Assembly (NCBI RefSeq): GCF_002860355.1
Contig: NZ_NMWU01000011.1
Coordinates: 58,678-122,677, forward strand
Source of the DNA: Bifidobacterium margollesii
GTDB lineage: Bacteria > Actinomycetota > Actinomycetes > Actinomycetales > Bifidobacteriaceae
Length of the DNA: 64,000 nt
Reading direction: 5' to 3'
The translations under genes were made by a program, and so were the position numbers. The notes under the pieces are model-generated. The model was not told the DNA's origin. It made no database searches and saw only the letters and a program-made list of their open reading frames with translations. Below, one piece after another: positions 8,168 through 15,770 of the stretch. Every line of letters starts with the position of its first letter. The first letter of the stretch is position 1.

Positions 8168-8210
8168 GCATGCATTCTGCTGTCATAATCATGCTAGCAA
8201 AATGCATGCA
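8168..8210. promoter_or_regulatory. Paired palindromic operator of the toxin-antitoxin operon
   Basis: TGCATGCATT (8168-8177) and AATGCATGCA (8201-8210) are inverted copies, each itself palindromic, 33 bp apart (about three turns). A TTGCTA box in minus orientation lies between. The paired layout fits FitA-type antitoxin binding to two inverted sites; inferred. Confidence 0.55.
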
Positions 8211-8295
8211 TATCGTCAACCTCATCCAATGGCCCATCGGGCGACCGTCGACCACCGCGCACGCCCGACCCGACCCGAATTTCCCGCCGGATCGG

Positions 8296-8301
8296 TAGAC
8301 T
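8296..8301 (+). promoter_or_regulatory. -10 box of ffh
   Basis: TAGACT, 10 bases upstream of ATG 8312. Transcription would start 2-4 bases before the start codon, so the AAGGGA that looks like a ribosome site may not be in the message. Confidence 0.45.
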
Positions 8302-8311
8302 AAGGGACATT

Positions 8312-9958
8312 ATGGCTTTTAACTCTTTGACTGACAGGCTTTCGAACGCCTTCAAGAATCTGCGTTCGAAAGGCAAACTCACCGATGCGGACATCGACGG
8401 CACGATCCGCGAGATCCGTCGCGCCCTGCTCGACGCCGATGTGGCGCTCGACGTGGTCCGCTCCTTCACCGGCCGCGTGCGCGAACGAGCGCTGGGCGCC
8501 GAGGTCTCAGACGCACTGAACCCGGCCCAGCAGGTGGTCAAGATCGTCAACGACGAGTTGACCGAGATCCTGGGCGCCGGCGTGGACCGCCCCCTCAACT
8601 TCGCCAAGAACCCGCCGACGATCATCATGCTCGCCGGCCTGCAGGGCGCCGGCAAGACCACGCTCGCCGGCAAGCTCGGATACTGGCTCAAGGATGCCGG
8701 GCACACGCCGCTGCTCGTGGCCGCCGATCTTCAGCGACCGAACGCCGTGACCCAGCTTCAGGTGGTCGGCGAGCGCGCCGGCGTGCCGGTGTATGCCCCG
8801 GAGAAGGGCGTGCAGTCCGACGGCGGCGATGAGGTCAGCGCTCCGGGCGAAACCACCGGCGATCCGGTGAAGGTGGCCCGAGATTCGGTGCGCCTGGCCA
8901 AGGAGAAGCTCTACGACACGGTGATCATCGATACCGCCGGCCGACTGGGCGTCGACGACGTGCTGATGAAGCAGGCCCGCGATATCCGCGACGCCGTGCA
9001 GCCCAACGAGATCCTGTTCGTGATCGACGCGATGATCGGTCAGGACGCCGTCAAGACGGCCAAGGCCTTCGACGAGGGCGTGGATTTCACCGGCGTGGTG
9101 CTTTCCAAGCTCGATGGCGACGCCCGTGGCGGCGCCGCGCTGTCCGTGGCCAGCGTGACCGGCAAGCCGATCCTGTTCGCATCCACCGGCGAGGGTCTGA
9201 AGGATTTCGAGGTGTTCCACCCCGATCGCATGGCCTCCCGCATCCTCGACATGGGTGATATCCTCACGCTGATCGAACAGGCGCAGAAGCAGTTCGACGA
9301 GGAGCAGGCCCGTGCCGCCGCTGCGAAGCTTTCCGAAGGCGAGTTCGGACTGGACGACTTCCTTGAGCAGCTGCAGCAGGTTCGCCAGCTCGGCCCGATG
9401 AAGAACCTGCTGGGCATGATCCCCGGCATGGCTCAGCATCGCAAGGAGCTTGAGGCCTTCGACGAGAAGGAGGTGGATCGCACCGAAGCCATCATCCGTT
9501 CGATGACGCCCCAGGAGCGCCGCAATCCGAAGATCATCGACGGCTCCCGTCGCGCCCGCATCGCCTATGGTTCCGGCAACACCGTTTCCGCGGTGAACGG
9601 TCTGCTGCAGCGTTTCGAACAGGCCGCCAAGATGATGAAGCGGATGAGCAGCGGCCAGCGCGGCTTCCCCGGCATGGGCGGCCCCGGAGGCGCGAAGTCG
9701 AACCGCAAGGGCAAGGGCAAAAAGAAGAAGGGCGGCAAGTCCGGCAACCCGATGAAGCGCGAGGCCGAAGAGAGGGCATTGCGCGACCGTCTTTCCGGCA
9801 AGGGCGGCGCCAAGAAGTCCTCGGGGTCCGCATTCCAGAAGCAGCCGCAGAACCCGGCTCTGCCCGCGGGCCTTCAGCAGGCTCTGGGCGGCAACGGCAC
9901 GCCTGATCTACCGCCGAATCTCGGTGGTGGTCTCGGCGGTCTGTTCGGCGGCCGCTGA
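8312..9958 (+). CDS. ffh: Signal recognition particle GTPase Ffh
   Basis: Binds signal peptides of nascent membrane and secreted proteins and, with 4.5S RNA and FtsY, targets ribosomes to the membrane. N-terminal helical bundle (MAFNSLTDRLSNAFKNLRSKG), G domain with GLQGAGKTT near residue 113, DTAGR near 210 and TKLDG-equivalent SKLDG near 266, then the M domain rich in Met (MMKRMSSGQRGFPGMGG). Length 548 exceeds the usual 450-500: there is a short insert near residues 165-190 (QSDGGDEVSAPGETTG) and a Gly/Lys/Ala-rich tail of about 70 residues ending in GGLGGLFGGR. Confidence 0.97.
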   Translation: MAFNSLTDRLSNAFKNLRSKGKLTDADIDGTIREIRRALLDADVALDVVRSFTGRVRERALGAEVSDALNPAQQVVKIVNDELTEILGAGVDRPLNFAKNPPTIIMLAGLQGAGKTTLAGKLGYWLKDAGHTPLLVAADLQRPNAVTQLQVVGERAGVPVYAPEKGVQSDGGDEVSAPGETTGDPVKVARDSVRLAKEKLYDTVIIDTAGRLGVDDVLMKQARDIRDAVQPNEILFVIDAMIGQDAVKTAKAFDEGVDFTGVVLSKLDGDARGGAALSVASVTGKPILFASTGEGLKDFEVFHPDRMASRILDMGDILTLIEQAQKQFDEEQARAAAAKLSEGEFGLDDFLEQLQQVRQLGPMKNLLGMIPGMAQHRKELEAFDEKEVDRTEAIIRSMTPQERRNPKIIDGSRRARIAYGSGNTVSAVNGLLQRFEQAAKMMKRMSSGQRGFPGMGGPGGAKSNRKGKGKKKKGGKSGNPMKREAEERALRDRLSGKGGAKKSSGSAFQKQPQNPALPAGLQQALGGNGTPDLPPNLGGGLGGLFGGR

Positions 9959-9978
9959 TCGACCGCGCCACCACGTTC

Positions 9979-10009
9979 AGCTCCCTTCGTCTCCAAGACG
10001 GAGGGAGCT
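9979..10009 (+). terminator. Terminator after ffh
   Basis: AGCTCCCTTCGTCT pairs with AGACGGAGGGAGCT around a CCA loop, followed by CCTCGTTTC. Located 21 bases after the ffh stop. Confidence 0.7.
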
Positions 10010-10030
10010 CCTCGTTTCAGCAACCGAATC

Positions 10031-11419
10031 ATGGCCAGAAAATCAACTTCACCGAATACGCGGACCACACGTCAGCAAAGGGCCGCGCAGCGCCGGGAAC
10101 TGCTCGACCGCGCCGATGCGCGAAAATCCGGCAGCCGTTCACCCCGTAATCATTCCCGCCGCCCATCGTCACGATCGACGTCACGATCCTCGTCACGATC
10201 GGCATCGCGTTCGGCGGCCGCATCAAGGAACCATCGATCAAGCAACCATCGATCAAGGACCCATCGTATGAATATCCTGCTCTGGATCAGCGTCATCGTC
10301 ATCGCTCTGTGGATGGCGTTGAAGTATCTTCCCGCCGGCACGGAACGGTTCCGACCACTGCCCGAGGCCATCGCGCTGATCCCGCTGTTCGTCGTGCCGC
10401 TGCTGCTGATCGCGGTCGTCGCCCTGATCACCCATCATCGTCCGCAGCTGATCATCGCCGTCATGCTGATCGTCGTGCAGCTGATCTGGCAGATCGGATA
10501 CGTCATGCCGATCCCGGATTCCTGGACCGCCGCACTCGGCGTGCCGAAACAGACCATCGCGCAGCGGACGACGTCGCAGACGCCGCAATCCGGGCCCGCG
10601 AAAACCGGTTCAACCCTGCGCGTCATGAATCTCAACACCCGGTACGGTCGTGCGGACACCGGCTCCATCGTCCACGAAGTGGAGATGGATCATATCGACG
10701 TGCTCGCCGTCGAGGAGATCAACGACGACTTCGTCAAACGCATGCAGGATTCGCATATCGCCGATCAGCTGCCGTATCTGGTGCTCGGCGACAAGGCGAA
10801 AACCGACAACGGCGGCTCCAACGCGATCTGGAGCCGATACCGGATTACCGATTTTTCCACCGATACGCTGAACATCCATGCGGCGGCCGTGCCGAGCGCC
10901 ACCATCGACGTGGACGGCACCGCCGTCACCGTGGCCGCGGTCCACACGAAGTCCCCCGCCCGCTCCGGTGCCGATTGGAGTCAGGGCATCCGCAACCTCG
11001 GCCTGTTCGCCATCGAACCCACCACCCGCCATGCGCTGGTCTCGCAGGCCGAGGCCACCGGGATCACGCCCACCACGCAGGTGGAGCAGACCACCGGAAC
11101 AGGCAAAGGCACCGGCACGGTGGCGCAGCCGCCACGCACCGCGGTGATCGGCGACATGAACGCCAGCGTCTACCACCCCAGTTTCCGCTACGCGCTGGCG
11201 CTGGGGGAACGATACGGCGGCACCGGTCTGGCCGACAGCTCCTTCGAACTGCATCACGGCTGGCACAACACCTTCCCCGCCACCTGGCCCGGATTCCCCG
11301 CGCTGATCGAAATCGACCATGTGCTGCATACGCCCGGCCTGAAGCCTTCCGCCATCAAGACGGTGAAGATCCCCCGGGCCGATCACAAGGCCCTGATCGT
11401 GGATCTGACGATCGTATGA
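10031..11419 (+). CDS. Membrane-anchored endonuclease/exonuclease/phosphatase (EEP) family hydrolase
   Basis: About 79 Arg/Ser-rich residues come first (SRSTSRSSSRSASRS), then three hydrophobic helices (about 80-100, 112-130, 137-155), then an EEP domain: MNLNTRYG (Asn), AVEEIND (Glu, metal), VHTKSP, IGDMNAS (Asp/Asn), EIDHVLHT and ADHKALIVDL (catalytic His). These are the residues of a Mg-dependent phosphodiesterase/phosphatase facing away from the membrane. ATG 10031 has no ribosome site; ATG 10268 (MNILLWISV) has AAGGA at good spacing and would remove the Arg/Ser tail, so the short form is a serious alternative. Substrate unknown. Confidence 0.8.
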   Translation: MARKSTSPNTRTTRQQRAAQRRELLDRADARKSGSRSPRNHSRRPSSRSTSRSSSRSASRSAAASRNHRSSNHRSRTHRMNILLWISVIVIALWMALKYLPAGTERFRPLPEAIALIPLFVVPLLLIAVVALITHHRPQLIIAVMLIVVQLIWQIGYVMPIPDSWTAALGVPKQTIAQRTTSQTPQSGPAKTGSTLRVMNLNTRYGRADTGSIVHEVEMDHIDVLAVEEINDDFVKRMQDSHIADQLPYLVLGDKAKTDNGGSNAIWSRYRITDFSTDTLNIHAAAVPSATIDVDGTAVTVAAVHTKSPARSGADWSQGIRNLGLFAIEPTTRHALVSQAEATGITPTTQVEQTTGTGKGTGTVAQPPRTAVIGDMNASVYHPSFRYALALGERYGGTGLADSSFELHHGWHNTFPATWPGFPALIEIDHVLHTPGLKPSAIKTVKIPRADHKALIVDLTIV

Positions 11420-11456
11420 CCGAACGCAATCCGACACCGACTCGGTTACGGCATCG

Positions 11457-11492
11457 AAAACCCAAGGCGAATCAACACTCGCTTTGGGTTTT
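11457..11492 (+). terminator. Terminator after the EEP hydrolase
   Basis: AAAACCCAAGGCGA and TCGCTTTGGGTTTT form a stem around ATCAACAC and end in a T run; 38 bases after the stop codon. Confidence 0.85.
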
Positions 11493-11511
11493 CCTATCGG
11501 AAAAGTGTGGT

Positions 11512-11517
11512 TATACT
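11512..11517 (+). promoter_or_regulatory. -10 box for rpsP-khpA-rimM
   Basis: TATACT with a weak TTTTCC 17 bases upstream. It leaves a leader of about 120 bases before the rpsP TTG start, usual for ribosomal protein operons. Confidence 0.5.
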
Positions 11518-11644
11518 AATTAGTTGTTATTCGCGAACCGTGGCGCCCTCTACACCCCGGGGAGCGAGGACACGTGGGCTCTCGGATTCCGTGCCCCACG
11601 CAGAAACCGAAAACCCGCAACCCTATCCGATAAGGAGAGCCATT

Positions 11645-12106
11645 TTGGCAACCAAGATTCGTCTGAAGCGCCTGGGCAAGAAGCACTACGCCTTCTACCG
11701 TGTCGTCGTCATGGATTCCCGCAAGGCCCGTAACGGCAAGACCATTGAAGAGATCGGCATCTACGATCCCAACAAGCAGCCCTCGCTGATCCAGATCAAG
11801 TCTGACCGCGCTCAGTACTGGCTGGGCGTTGGCGCACAGCCGACCGAAGCCGTCTTCAAGCTGCTGAACATCACCGGCGATTGGCAGAAGTTCAAGGGCC
11901 TGCCGGGTGCCGAAGGCACGCTGAAGGTCGCCGAGGAAGGTCCCGACGCCGAAGCTCGCGTGGCCGCTGCCGCCGATGAGGCTCAGAAGCTGAAGGCCGC
12001 CAAGTCCGAAGCCGAGGCGAAGGCCAAGGCCGAGGCCGAGGCCGCTGCCGCCGCCGAGTCCGAAGAAGCTCCGGCCGAAGAGGCCGCCGAGGAGAAGGCT
12101 GAGTAA
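11645..12106 (+). CDS. rpsP: Small-subunit ribosomal protein bS16
   Basis: Component of the 30S body. The start is a TTG at 11645 preceded by a strong AAGGAG (11632-11637); translation gives [19 protein letters not shown], the invariant start of bS16. The conserved ribosomal core covers about 85 residues; the remaining 65 are an Ala/Glu/Lys-rich helical tail ([20 protein letters not shown]), as found in bifidobacterial bS16 proteins. No ATG start exists in this frame between the ribosome site and the conserved N-terminus, so the TTG is well supported. First gene of rpsP-khpA-rimM. Confidence 0.96.
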   Translation: MATKIRLKRLGKKHYAFYRVVVMDSRKARNGKTIEEIGIYDPNKQPSLIQIKSDRAQYWLGVGAQPTEAVFKLLNITGDWQKFKGLPGAEGTLKVAEEGPDAEARVAAAADEAQKLKAAKSEAEAKAKAEAEAAAAAESEEAPAEEAAEEKAE

Positions 12107-12108
12107 TC

Positions 12109-12339
12109 ATGCTCGCAGAAGCCGTCGAACACCTGATCAAGAACATCGTCGATTTCCCGGATGACGTATCCGTCCGCTCCCACGAGAACAACCGCGGCGA
12201 ACTGCTTCGCGTGCGGGTGAACCCGGAGGACATCGGCCGCGTCATCGGTCGCAGCGGTCGCACCGCGAACGCGATCCGCACCGTGGTGCAGGCTCTGGCC
12301 GACCACAAGGTGCGCGTCGACATCATGGATGTTCGTTGA
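12109..12339 (+). CDS. khpA: KH-domain RNA-binding protein KhpA
   Basis: 76 residues, essentially one KH domain with the GRVIGRSGRTANAIR loop (GxxG element) at residues 40-55. KhpA usually works with KhpB in RNA binding linked to cell envelope growth and division. It begins 2 bases after the rpsP stop codon, with ribosome site GGAGAAGG lying inside the end of rpsP, so the two are tightly coupled. Position between rpsP and rimM is the standard order in actinobacteria and Firmicutes. Confidence 0.95.
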   Translation: MLAEAVEHLIKNIVDFPDDVSVRSHENNRGELLRVRVNPEDIGRVIGRSGRTANAIRTVVQALADHKVRVDIMDVR

Positions 12340-12427
12340 TCACCCGTTGATCGTCCGCCTGTCGGTTCCTGATTGCTAGGATGGTAGCCCGCAAGGGTTA
12401 GTTTCCGAGGACTCAAGGATTACGACG

Positions 12428-13042
12428 ATGGCGATTACGACGACGTCCAACGTGACGACGGTTGAACATTCCTCAGACAACCCTCAGCAGCGTGAACTGC
12501 TGAGGGTTTGTCGTATCGGGCGTGCGCAGGGGCTCAAGGGCGAGGTCAACGTGCGCGTCTTCACCGACGAGCCGGAGGAGCGGTTCTCTCCCGACTCCGT
12601 GCTGCTTTCCCGCGACGGTCGCGAGTTTCGCGTCGTACGCTCCCGCAAGTTCAGGGACCGTTGGATCGTCCTGTTCGCCGGCGTGACCGACCGCAACGCC
12701 TCCGAAGCGTTGAACGGCACCGATCTGTATGTGGAGCCGAGCCACGAGTTCGGCGCCGGTTCCGATGAGTCGGATGAGGACGACGGCTTCTACGCCGAGG
12801 AGCTGATCGGCTTGGAGGCGCGGATCTACGCCGATTACGAGACCGAACCAACCGGCAGCTACGAGATCGCCGGCAAGGTGACCGACGTGCTGGAGAATCC
12901 GGCCCAGTGGCTGCTCACCGTCACCGAGCCGAGCGGCGCCGAATCGCTGGTGCCGTTCGTCGAGGAGATCGTGCCCGAGGTGAACGTCGACGAAGGCTAC
13001 CTCGTGCTCACTCCCCCGAACGGACTGCTGCAGGACCGGTAA
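12428..13042 (+). CDS. rimM: Ribosome maturation factor RimM
   Basis: Assists 16S rRNA 3' domain processing and S19 incorporation. RimM N-domain from residue 26 (LRVCRIGRAQGLKGEV), PRC-barrel in the C-terminal half (GLEAR...VTDVLENPAQ...VPFVEEIVPEVN). ATG 12428 follows AAGGA. The first 25 residues are not part of the domain, and the DNA encoding residues about 17-27 is itself a 12-bp perfect hairpin (12479-12508). The 3' end overlaps the convergent lacI gene by 35 bases. In many genomes trmD follows directly; here the arabinoside genes separate them by 5.8 kb. Confidence 0.94.
   Translation: MAITTTSNVTTVEHSSDNPQQRELLRVCRIGRAQGLKGEVNVRVFTDEPEERFSPDSVLLSRDGREFRVVRSRKFRDRWIVLFAGVTDRNASEALNGTDLYVEPSHEFGAGSDESDEDDGFYAEELIGLEARIYADYETEPTGSYEIAGKVTDVLENPAQWLLTVTEPSGAESLVPFVEEIVPEVNVDEGYLVLTPPNGLLQDR
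12479..12508 (+). other. Hairpin inside the 5' coding region of rimM
   Basis: AACCCTCAGCAG and CTGCTGAGGGTT pair perfectly around CGTGAA, followed by TGTCG. It resembles an intrinsic terminator or attenuator but lies within codons 18-27 of rimM. Confidence 0.75.
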
Positions 13043-14108
13043 GCCGCGTGGAGTCCCGCTCCACCAGCGTGTATCCGGTCATATGGAACCGCGGCGGACC
13101 ATCGTATCCCTGAATCCGCTCAAGCAGCATGTCGAACGCCACATTGGCGTATTCGCGCAGCGTGGGGTCGATCGTCGTGAGCGCAGGATTGACGAACCGG
13201 CTTTCGTCGATGTCGTCGTGCCCGCTGATCTGTACGTCCCCGGGCACGCGCAGTCCGCGGCTCATGCAGGCGTGCAGCACGCCGATGGCGATCTCGTCGG
13301 TGAAGCACACCATCGCGTCCGGAGAGGCCGTCCGATCCAGCATCGCTCCGGTCATGTCGAACGCCCGGCTGGTGGACCACGCATCGTCGCAGCAGATCAG
13401 ATCCCAATCGGGCATCATTCCGCGTTTGACGAATGCGTCGCAGAATCCCTGCAATCGCAAGTCGGCAGCACCATCGACCGCGGCGAATACCATGTCCAGC
13501 AGGGCCTTCGCGGTCATCTCACCGTTCCGGGCCGCGTGAATCGCCGGGATCAGGGATTCAGGAGCACCGAACGCCCCGACCCTGCGACATCCCGAATCAA
13601 GGAACCGTCCGGTCATCTGATCCATGGCGGCCCGGTTCGACATCGCCACGGTGTCGAAATGCACGGCAGTCGAGTATTCACCCACCTGCACCGTCGGCCT
13701 GTTCCACGATGAATGGATGAAACCATCGCGGGCATGCGGCGAAAGATGCAGGATCCACCCGTCCGCGGCCAGAATGTTCGCCTCCTGCTGGAACTGCCGG
13801 AGTCGCCCGCCGTGGGTGTTGACGATCACCCCGTACCCATGGGCGTGAGCCGCATCGGAAATCGCGTTGATGAGATGCAGAAAGAACGGCTTGAACTCCT
13901 CGACGGCGATGCCGATCACCTTGGTGTGGCCGGTTTTCAGCGATCGCGCGGACACGTTGAGCTGATAGCCCATTGCATCCATCACGGCCTTCACCCGCTT
14001 GCGGGTCTCTGGTCGCATGCTGCCCGAATCGTTGATCACGTTCGACACGGTCTTGATGGACACTCCCGCCTCGCGTGCAACGTCCTTGATGGTCACGCGC
14101 TTGCGCAT
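13008..14108 (-). CDS. LacI-family transcriptional regulator of the arabinoside locus
   Basis: 366 residues from ATG 14108, preceded by AAAGGTGA. N-terminal helix-turn-helix VTIKDVAREAGVSIKTVSNVIN with hinge helix (NVSARSLKTG), then a periplasmic-binding-protein-like sensor domain with the usual KVIGIAV, CFTDEIAIGV and ISGHDDIDESR segments. It lies downstream of and in the same direction as the GPH symporter and GH51 genes, but behind a terminator and with its own palindrome TGTACGATCGTACA 43 bases upstream, so it is probably autoregulated. Its ligand is likely arabinose or an arabino-oligosaccharide, by context only. Convergent overlap with rimM. Confidence 0.9.
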   Translation of the reverse strand: MRKRVTIKDVAREAGVSIKTVSNVINDSGSMRPETRKRVKAVMDAMGYQLNVSARSLKTGHTKVIGIAVEEFKPFFLHLINAISDAAHAHGYGVIVNTHGGRLRQFQQEANILAADGWILHLSPHARDGFIHSSWNRPTVQVGEYSTAVHFDTVAMSNRAAMDQMTGRFLDSGCRRVGAFGAPESLIPAIHAARNGEMTAKALLDMVFAAVDGAADLRLQGFCDAFVKRGMMPDWDLICCDDAWSTSRAFDMTGAMLDRTASPDAMVCFTDEIAIGVLHACMSRGLRVPGDVQISGHDDIDESRFVNPALTTIDPTLREYANVAFDMLLERIQGYDGPPRFHMTGYTLVERDSTRLTGPAAVRSGE

Positions 14109-14150
14109 ATCGGCTTCACCTTTCCGAGGCGTCCGACCGCCCATCCGTTA

Positions 14151-14164
14151 TGTACGATCGTACA
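14151..14164. promoter_or_regulatory. Palindromic operator upstream of lacI
   Basis: TGTACGATCGTACA is a perfect 14-bp palindrome with the central CG typical of LacI-family sites. It sits between the symporter terminator and the lacI start. Confidence 0.7.
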
Positions 14165-14201
14165 AATCTTCGTCCTCATCCCATCATAGGGGATGACATA
14201 C

Positions 14202-14241
14202 GAAAAGCGCGGCCGAACGACATCTCCTCGTTCAGCCGCGC
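14202..14241 (-). terminator. Terminator of the GH51-symporter transcript
   Basis: On the minus strand GCGCGGCTGAACGA pairs with TCGTTCGGCCGCGC (one mismatch) around a 7-base loop, followed by TTTTCG; 45 bases after the symporter stop. Confidence 0.9.
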
Positions 14242-14286
14242 CCGCTATTCACGGCGCAGGATCGCGATCACCGTACCCAACTGCGA

Positions 14287-15729
14287 TCAGTGCGCATTCG
14301 CATTCCGCCGCTCGGCCTCGGCCTGCCGCTTCGCCACGCCAGCCATGATCTCGTCGTATCGCTTGTCGATGTCGTAGAAGCACATGATCACCACGCACAC
14401 GGCCAGCAGAATCGCCGGACCCCACAGGGAGATCTGGTAGATCGCGTTGATCGCGCTCGGGGTCTGCACGGCCGCAAGACCGTTGTACCCGCCGAAGGCG
14501 AGGATCCACCCCACCAATGCGGTGCCGAGACCGGAACCGATCTTCTGGCCGAGCGAACCGCCGGAGTAGAGCAGACCTTCGTTGCGCACGCCGGTCTTGT
14601 AGTAGCCGTATTCGATGGTGTCGGGGAACAGCGACCACACGGCACCGGTGATCGGCCCCTGTCCCAGACCTCGCAGCACCTGCGCGACGACGAACAGCTC
14701 CAGATTGGTGGGGTTGAGCACCGGCATGATGAAGCCGATCGCATACACCACCGTGCCCACCAGCAGGCAGGCCGTCTTGCCGAACCTGCCGAACAGCTTC
14801 GGACACAGCGGCAGCACCGCCATGGTCGGGATCAGGTAGGCGAAGGTGAGCACGCCGACGATGCCTTCGTTGCTCAGCACGTACTTGGCGTAGTACACCA
14901 GACCGCCCTGATACAGGGTCTGCGCGATGGTGAGCAGAATGAAGTAGAAGAACGCGAGGAACCAGTACTTGTTCTGCAGCAGCGCGCCGAAGCTCTCCTT
15001 CAGCGGCACCTGCTCCTCCATTTCGGAGGTGTGCACGCGCTCCTTCTGGGTCTTAAACACCACGAGGAACAGCAGCACGGAGATGCAGGAGAGGATGGCG
15101 TAGGTGATGGCCCAGGCCATCTGGGTGCCGCCGAACAGCTGCACCATCGGGTAGGTGCAGTTGGTGACGATCAGCACGCCCACCTGGGCCAGCAGCATGC
15201 GCCACAGGTTGAGTCCCTCACGCTGGGCGCGGTCCTGCGTGACCATGGAATTCAGCGTGCCGTACGGGATGGCCATCGAGGAGAAGGCGATCATCAGCAG
15301 GTTGTACGAAACGAAGATGTAGCCCACCTTCCATGTTTCGGACCAGCTCGCCGGCACGGTGAACAGCAGGATCGTGAACAATGCGAACGGCACGCAGCCG
15401 AACAGCAGCCACGGTCGCGCCTTGCCCCACTTGGAGTGGGTCTTGTCGACCAGAGAACCCACCACCATGTCGATCACGCCGTCGAACGACCGGGAGAACA
15501 GCATGACCGTGCCGATGATGCCGGCGGCCACACCGATCACGTCGGTGTAGAAGTACACCACGTAGAGGTTGAGCGAGGCGAAAGTGAAGTTGATGGCGGT
15601 GTCGCCGATGCCGTAGCCGATGTAATCCTTGATGGTCAGCGGCTGACGGAAGGAGTGAGGGGCGGGCTTGGCCGCGGGCCGGGACGCGGATTGGGACGTG
15701 ACGGAGGATGAGGAAGCCATGGCGTTCAT
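14287..15729 (-). CDS. GPH-family sugar:cation symporter
   Basis: 480 residues, about 12 membrane helices. The GYGIGDTAINFTF start, the SFDGVIDMVVGSLVDKTHSKWGKARPW loop after helix 2 (split here between DGVID and KWGKARPW) and the second-half NEGLLYSGGSLGQKIGSG segment are signatures of the glycoside-pentoside-hexuronide:cation symporters. The first 25 residues are a Ser/Pro/Ala-rich cytoplasmic tail. Genes of this family next to a GH51 enzyme import arabinosides or pentosides, so L-arabinose or arabino-oligosaccharides are the likely substrates (inference). It follows the GH51 gene by 41 bases in the same transcript; terminator downstream. Confidence 0.9.
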   Translation of the reverse strand: MNAMASSSSVTSQSASRPAAKPAPHSFRQPLTIKDYIGYGIGDTAINFTFASLNLYVVYFYTDVIGVAAGIIGTVMLFSRSFDGVIDMVVGSLVDKTHSKWGKARPWLLFGCVPFALFTILLFTVPASWSETWKVGYIFVSYNLLMIAFSSMAIPYGTLNSMVTQDRAQREGLNLWRMLLAQVGVLIVTNCTYPMVQLFGGTQMAWAITYAILSCISVLLFLVVFKTQKERVHTSEMEEQVPLKESFGALLQNKYWFLAFFYFILLTIAQTLYQGGLVYYAKYVLSNEGIVGVLTFAYLIPTMAVLPLCPKLFGRFGKTACLLVGTVVYAIGFIMPVLNPTNLELFVVAQVLRGLGQGPITGAVWSLFPDTIEYGYYKTGVRNEGLLYSGGSLGQKIGSGLGTALVGWILAFGGYNGLAAVQTPSAINAIYQISLWGPAILLAVCVVIMCFYDIDKRYDEIMAGVAKRQAEAERRNANAH

Positions 15730-15770
15730 GATTGGTCCATTCCCTTGAGGATCCGATGGCAGGATACCGC

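Noticed and set aside
14151-14164. Tiny gene in the lacI-symporter spacer
   Set aside because: The palindrome and a terminator explain the spacer; no ribosome site or codon bias is present.
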